Below, piece after piece: positions 15,667-16,266 of a stretch of DNA of 16,266 bases. Made by a program: the position numbers and the translations under genes. The number at the start of each line of letters is the position of its first letter. The stretch's first letter is position 1. The notes beneath the pieces were generated by a model. It searched no databases and was not told where the DNA came from. It saw only the letters and a list, made by a program, of their open reading frames with translations. Source of the stretch: an uncultured Bacteroidota bacterium (GTDB lineage: Bacteria; Bacteroidota; Bacteroidia; Chitinophagales; Chitinophagaceae); NCBI GenBank assembly GCA_903912435.1, contig CAIWHI010000493.1, positions 1 to 16,266 of the forward strand, written 5' to 3'.

Positions 15667-16266
15667 CTACCCCGGATAAACCATGGCGTATTCGGTTTCT
15701 TCCTTTTCGCTTATGGTGTCGGTGATATTGAAGAGAGATTCGTATTGGGATACCATCTGGCAAAAGAGGGTGACACGGGCATCGAAGGGCATTTCTTTGG
15801 CGAAATTATAGCCCATCACAAAGTCGAAAAGGTTATTGCCACTGGCCATAAAGCCATTTTTCACCTCATCTATATTTATCTGTATTTCTTCCTGCTCCTG
15901 GGTCTCCAGGTATTCATCAGAAATATTTTCTGCTATAACTTTTTTAATTTTTGTACCCGACCTTAGCTTGTTGAACTGATTCTTAATAATGTTGCGTGAT
16001 TCATCACTGGTTACCAGATTTTCGAGTGATACCTTGAGTGAGTAGCCGGGTCTGGTTTCAAATACCACATCGCGCATACCTGTGAGCAATTGCTCCACAT
16101 TGGTTTCCTGCTTCAGGCGGAACTGGTCTTTGAGGTATTTTATTTGCCTTAGCTTTTGTATTACCCCTGTCTGGTACTTTATTTGGTTAAGGTATTCAAT
16201 AATCTGCTTTTGGGTCTCTATGAGGTTGTGCCGACACTCATGCAGGTTTAGCTTTAGCTGTGTGAT
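15667..16266 (-). CDS. Unrecognised coiled-coil protein, C-terminal 199 residues (truncated by right edge)
   Basis: The frame is open from the right window edge to a TAG at 15667. An internal GTG at 16098 could be misread as its start, but coding-like sequence continues upstream of it without a stop, so the true start lies outside. The visible N-terminal part (about 55 residues) is rich in Leu, Gln, Lys and Ile with heptad-like spacing (for example QKQIIEYLNQIKYQ), suggesting a coiled coil. A mixed alpha/beta or helical region follows, and an acidic stretch YLETQEQEEIQINIDE. The C-terminus ends EYAMVYPG. No signal peptide or membrane helix is seen in this part. I do not recognise the family. 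The next gene on its strand is iaaA, separated by about 350 bp of palindromic and AT-rich sequence, so it is probably not co-transcribed. Confidence 0.75.
   Translation of the reverse strand: MTQLKLNLHECRHNLIETQKQIIEYLNQIKYQTGVIQKLRQIKYLKDQFRLKQETNVEQLLTGMRDVVFETRPGYSLKVSLENLVTSDESRNIIKNQFNKLRSGTKIKKVIAENISDEYLETQEQEEIQINIDEVKNGFMASGNNLFDFVMGYNFAKEMPFDARVTLFCQMVSQYESLFNITDTISEKEETEYAMVYPG

Overview
The window looks like a chromosomal segment of a Bacteroidota bacterium, most plausibly of the Chitinophagaceae or a related family. This rests on gene content (a TPR-sensor hybrid kinase, a TMEM175-type channel, an Rpn-type PD-(D/E)XK protein, a Bacteroidota-like cyanophycin gene set), on the near absence of Shine-Dalgarno sequences before start codons, and on a few TAnnTTTG-like -7 promoter boxes. 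The family assignment is inference; no rRNA or other marker is present.

Layout: (1) 1-939, minus strand: N-terminal part of an AAA/OLD-like ATPase cut by the left edge. (2) 1091-3712, plus: cyanophycin synthetase (cphA), ending at a strong, probably bidirectional terminator. (3) 7213-3793, minus: a TPR-sensor hybrid histidine kinase carrying HisKA, HATPase, REC and Hpt domains, followed 28 bp later by a TMEM175-like potassium channel. (4) 7214-7854: a long non-coding gap with repeat-like sequence, a possible gene relic and the scpB terminator. (5) 8487-7855, minus: scpB. (6) 8714-9619, plus: Rpn-family PD-(D/E)XK nuclease. (7) 9725-10600, plus, and 11475-10603, minus: two cyanophycinase paralogues tail to tail, with 2 bp between their stop codons. 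The second is the last gene of a probable minus-strand operon: PSD-like decarboxylase, RMND1/DUF155 membrane protein, cyanophycinase. (8) 13605-14123, plus: a 2H phosphoesterase (2'-5' RNA ligase family). (9) 14124-14380: a REP-like palindromic element. (10) 15319-14381, minus: isoaspartyl peptidase. (11) 15361-15528: a GCCCCA-rich double palindrome. (12) 15667-16266, minus: C-terminal part of an unrecognised coiled-coil protein.

The main theme is cyanophycin (multi-L-arginyl-poly-L-aspartate) metabolism. The window holds the synthetase, two intracellular cyanophycinases that should release beta-Asp-Arg dipeptides, and an isoaspartyl peptidase that can split those dipeptides into Asp and Arg. 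Synthesis and complete breakdown are therefore encoded within about 14 kb, but the genes are spread over both strands and mixed with signalling, membrane-lipid and chromosome-segregation genes. I found no CRISPR array, rRNA, tRNA or complete insertion sequence.
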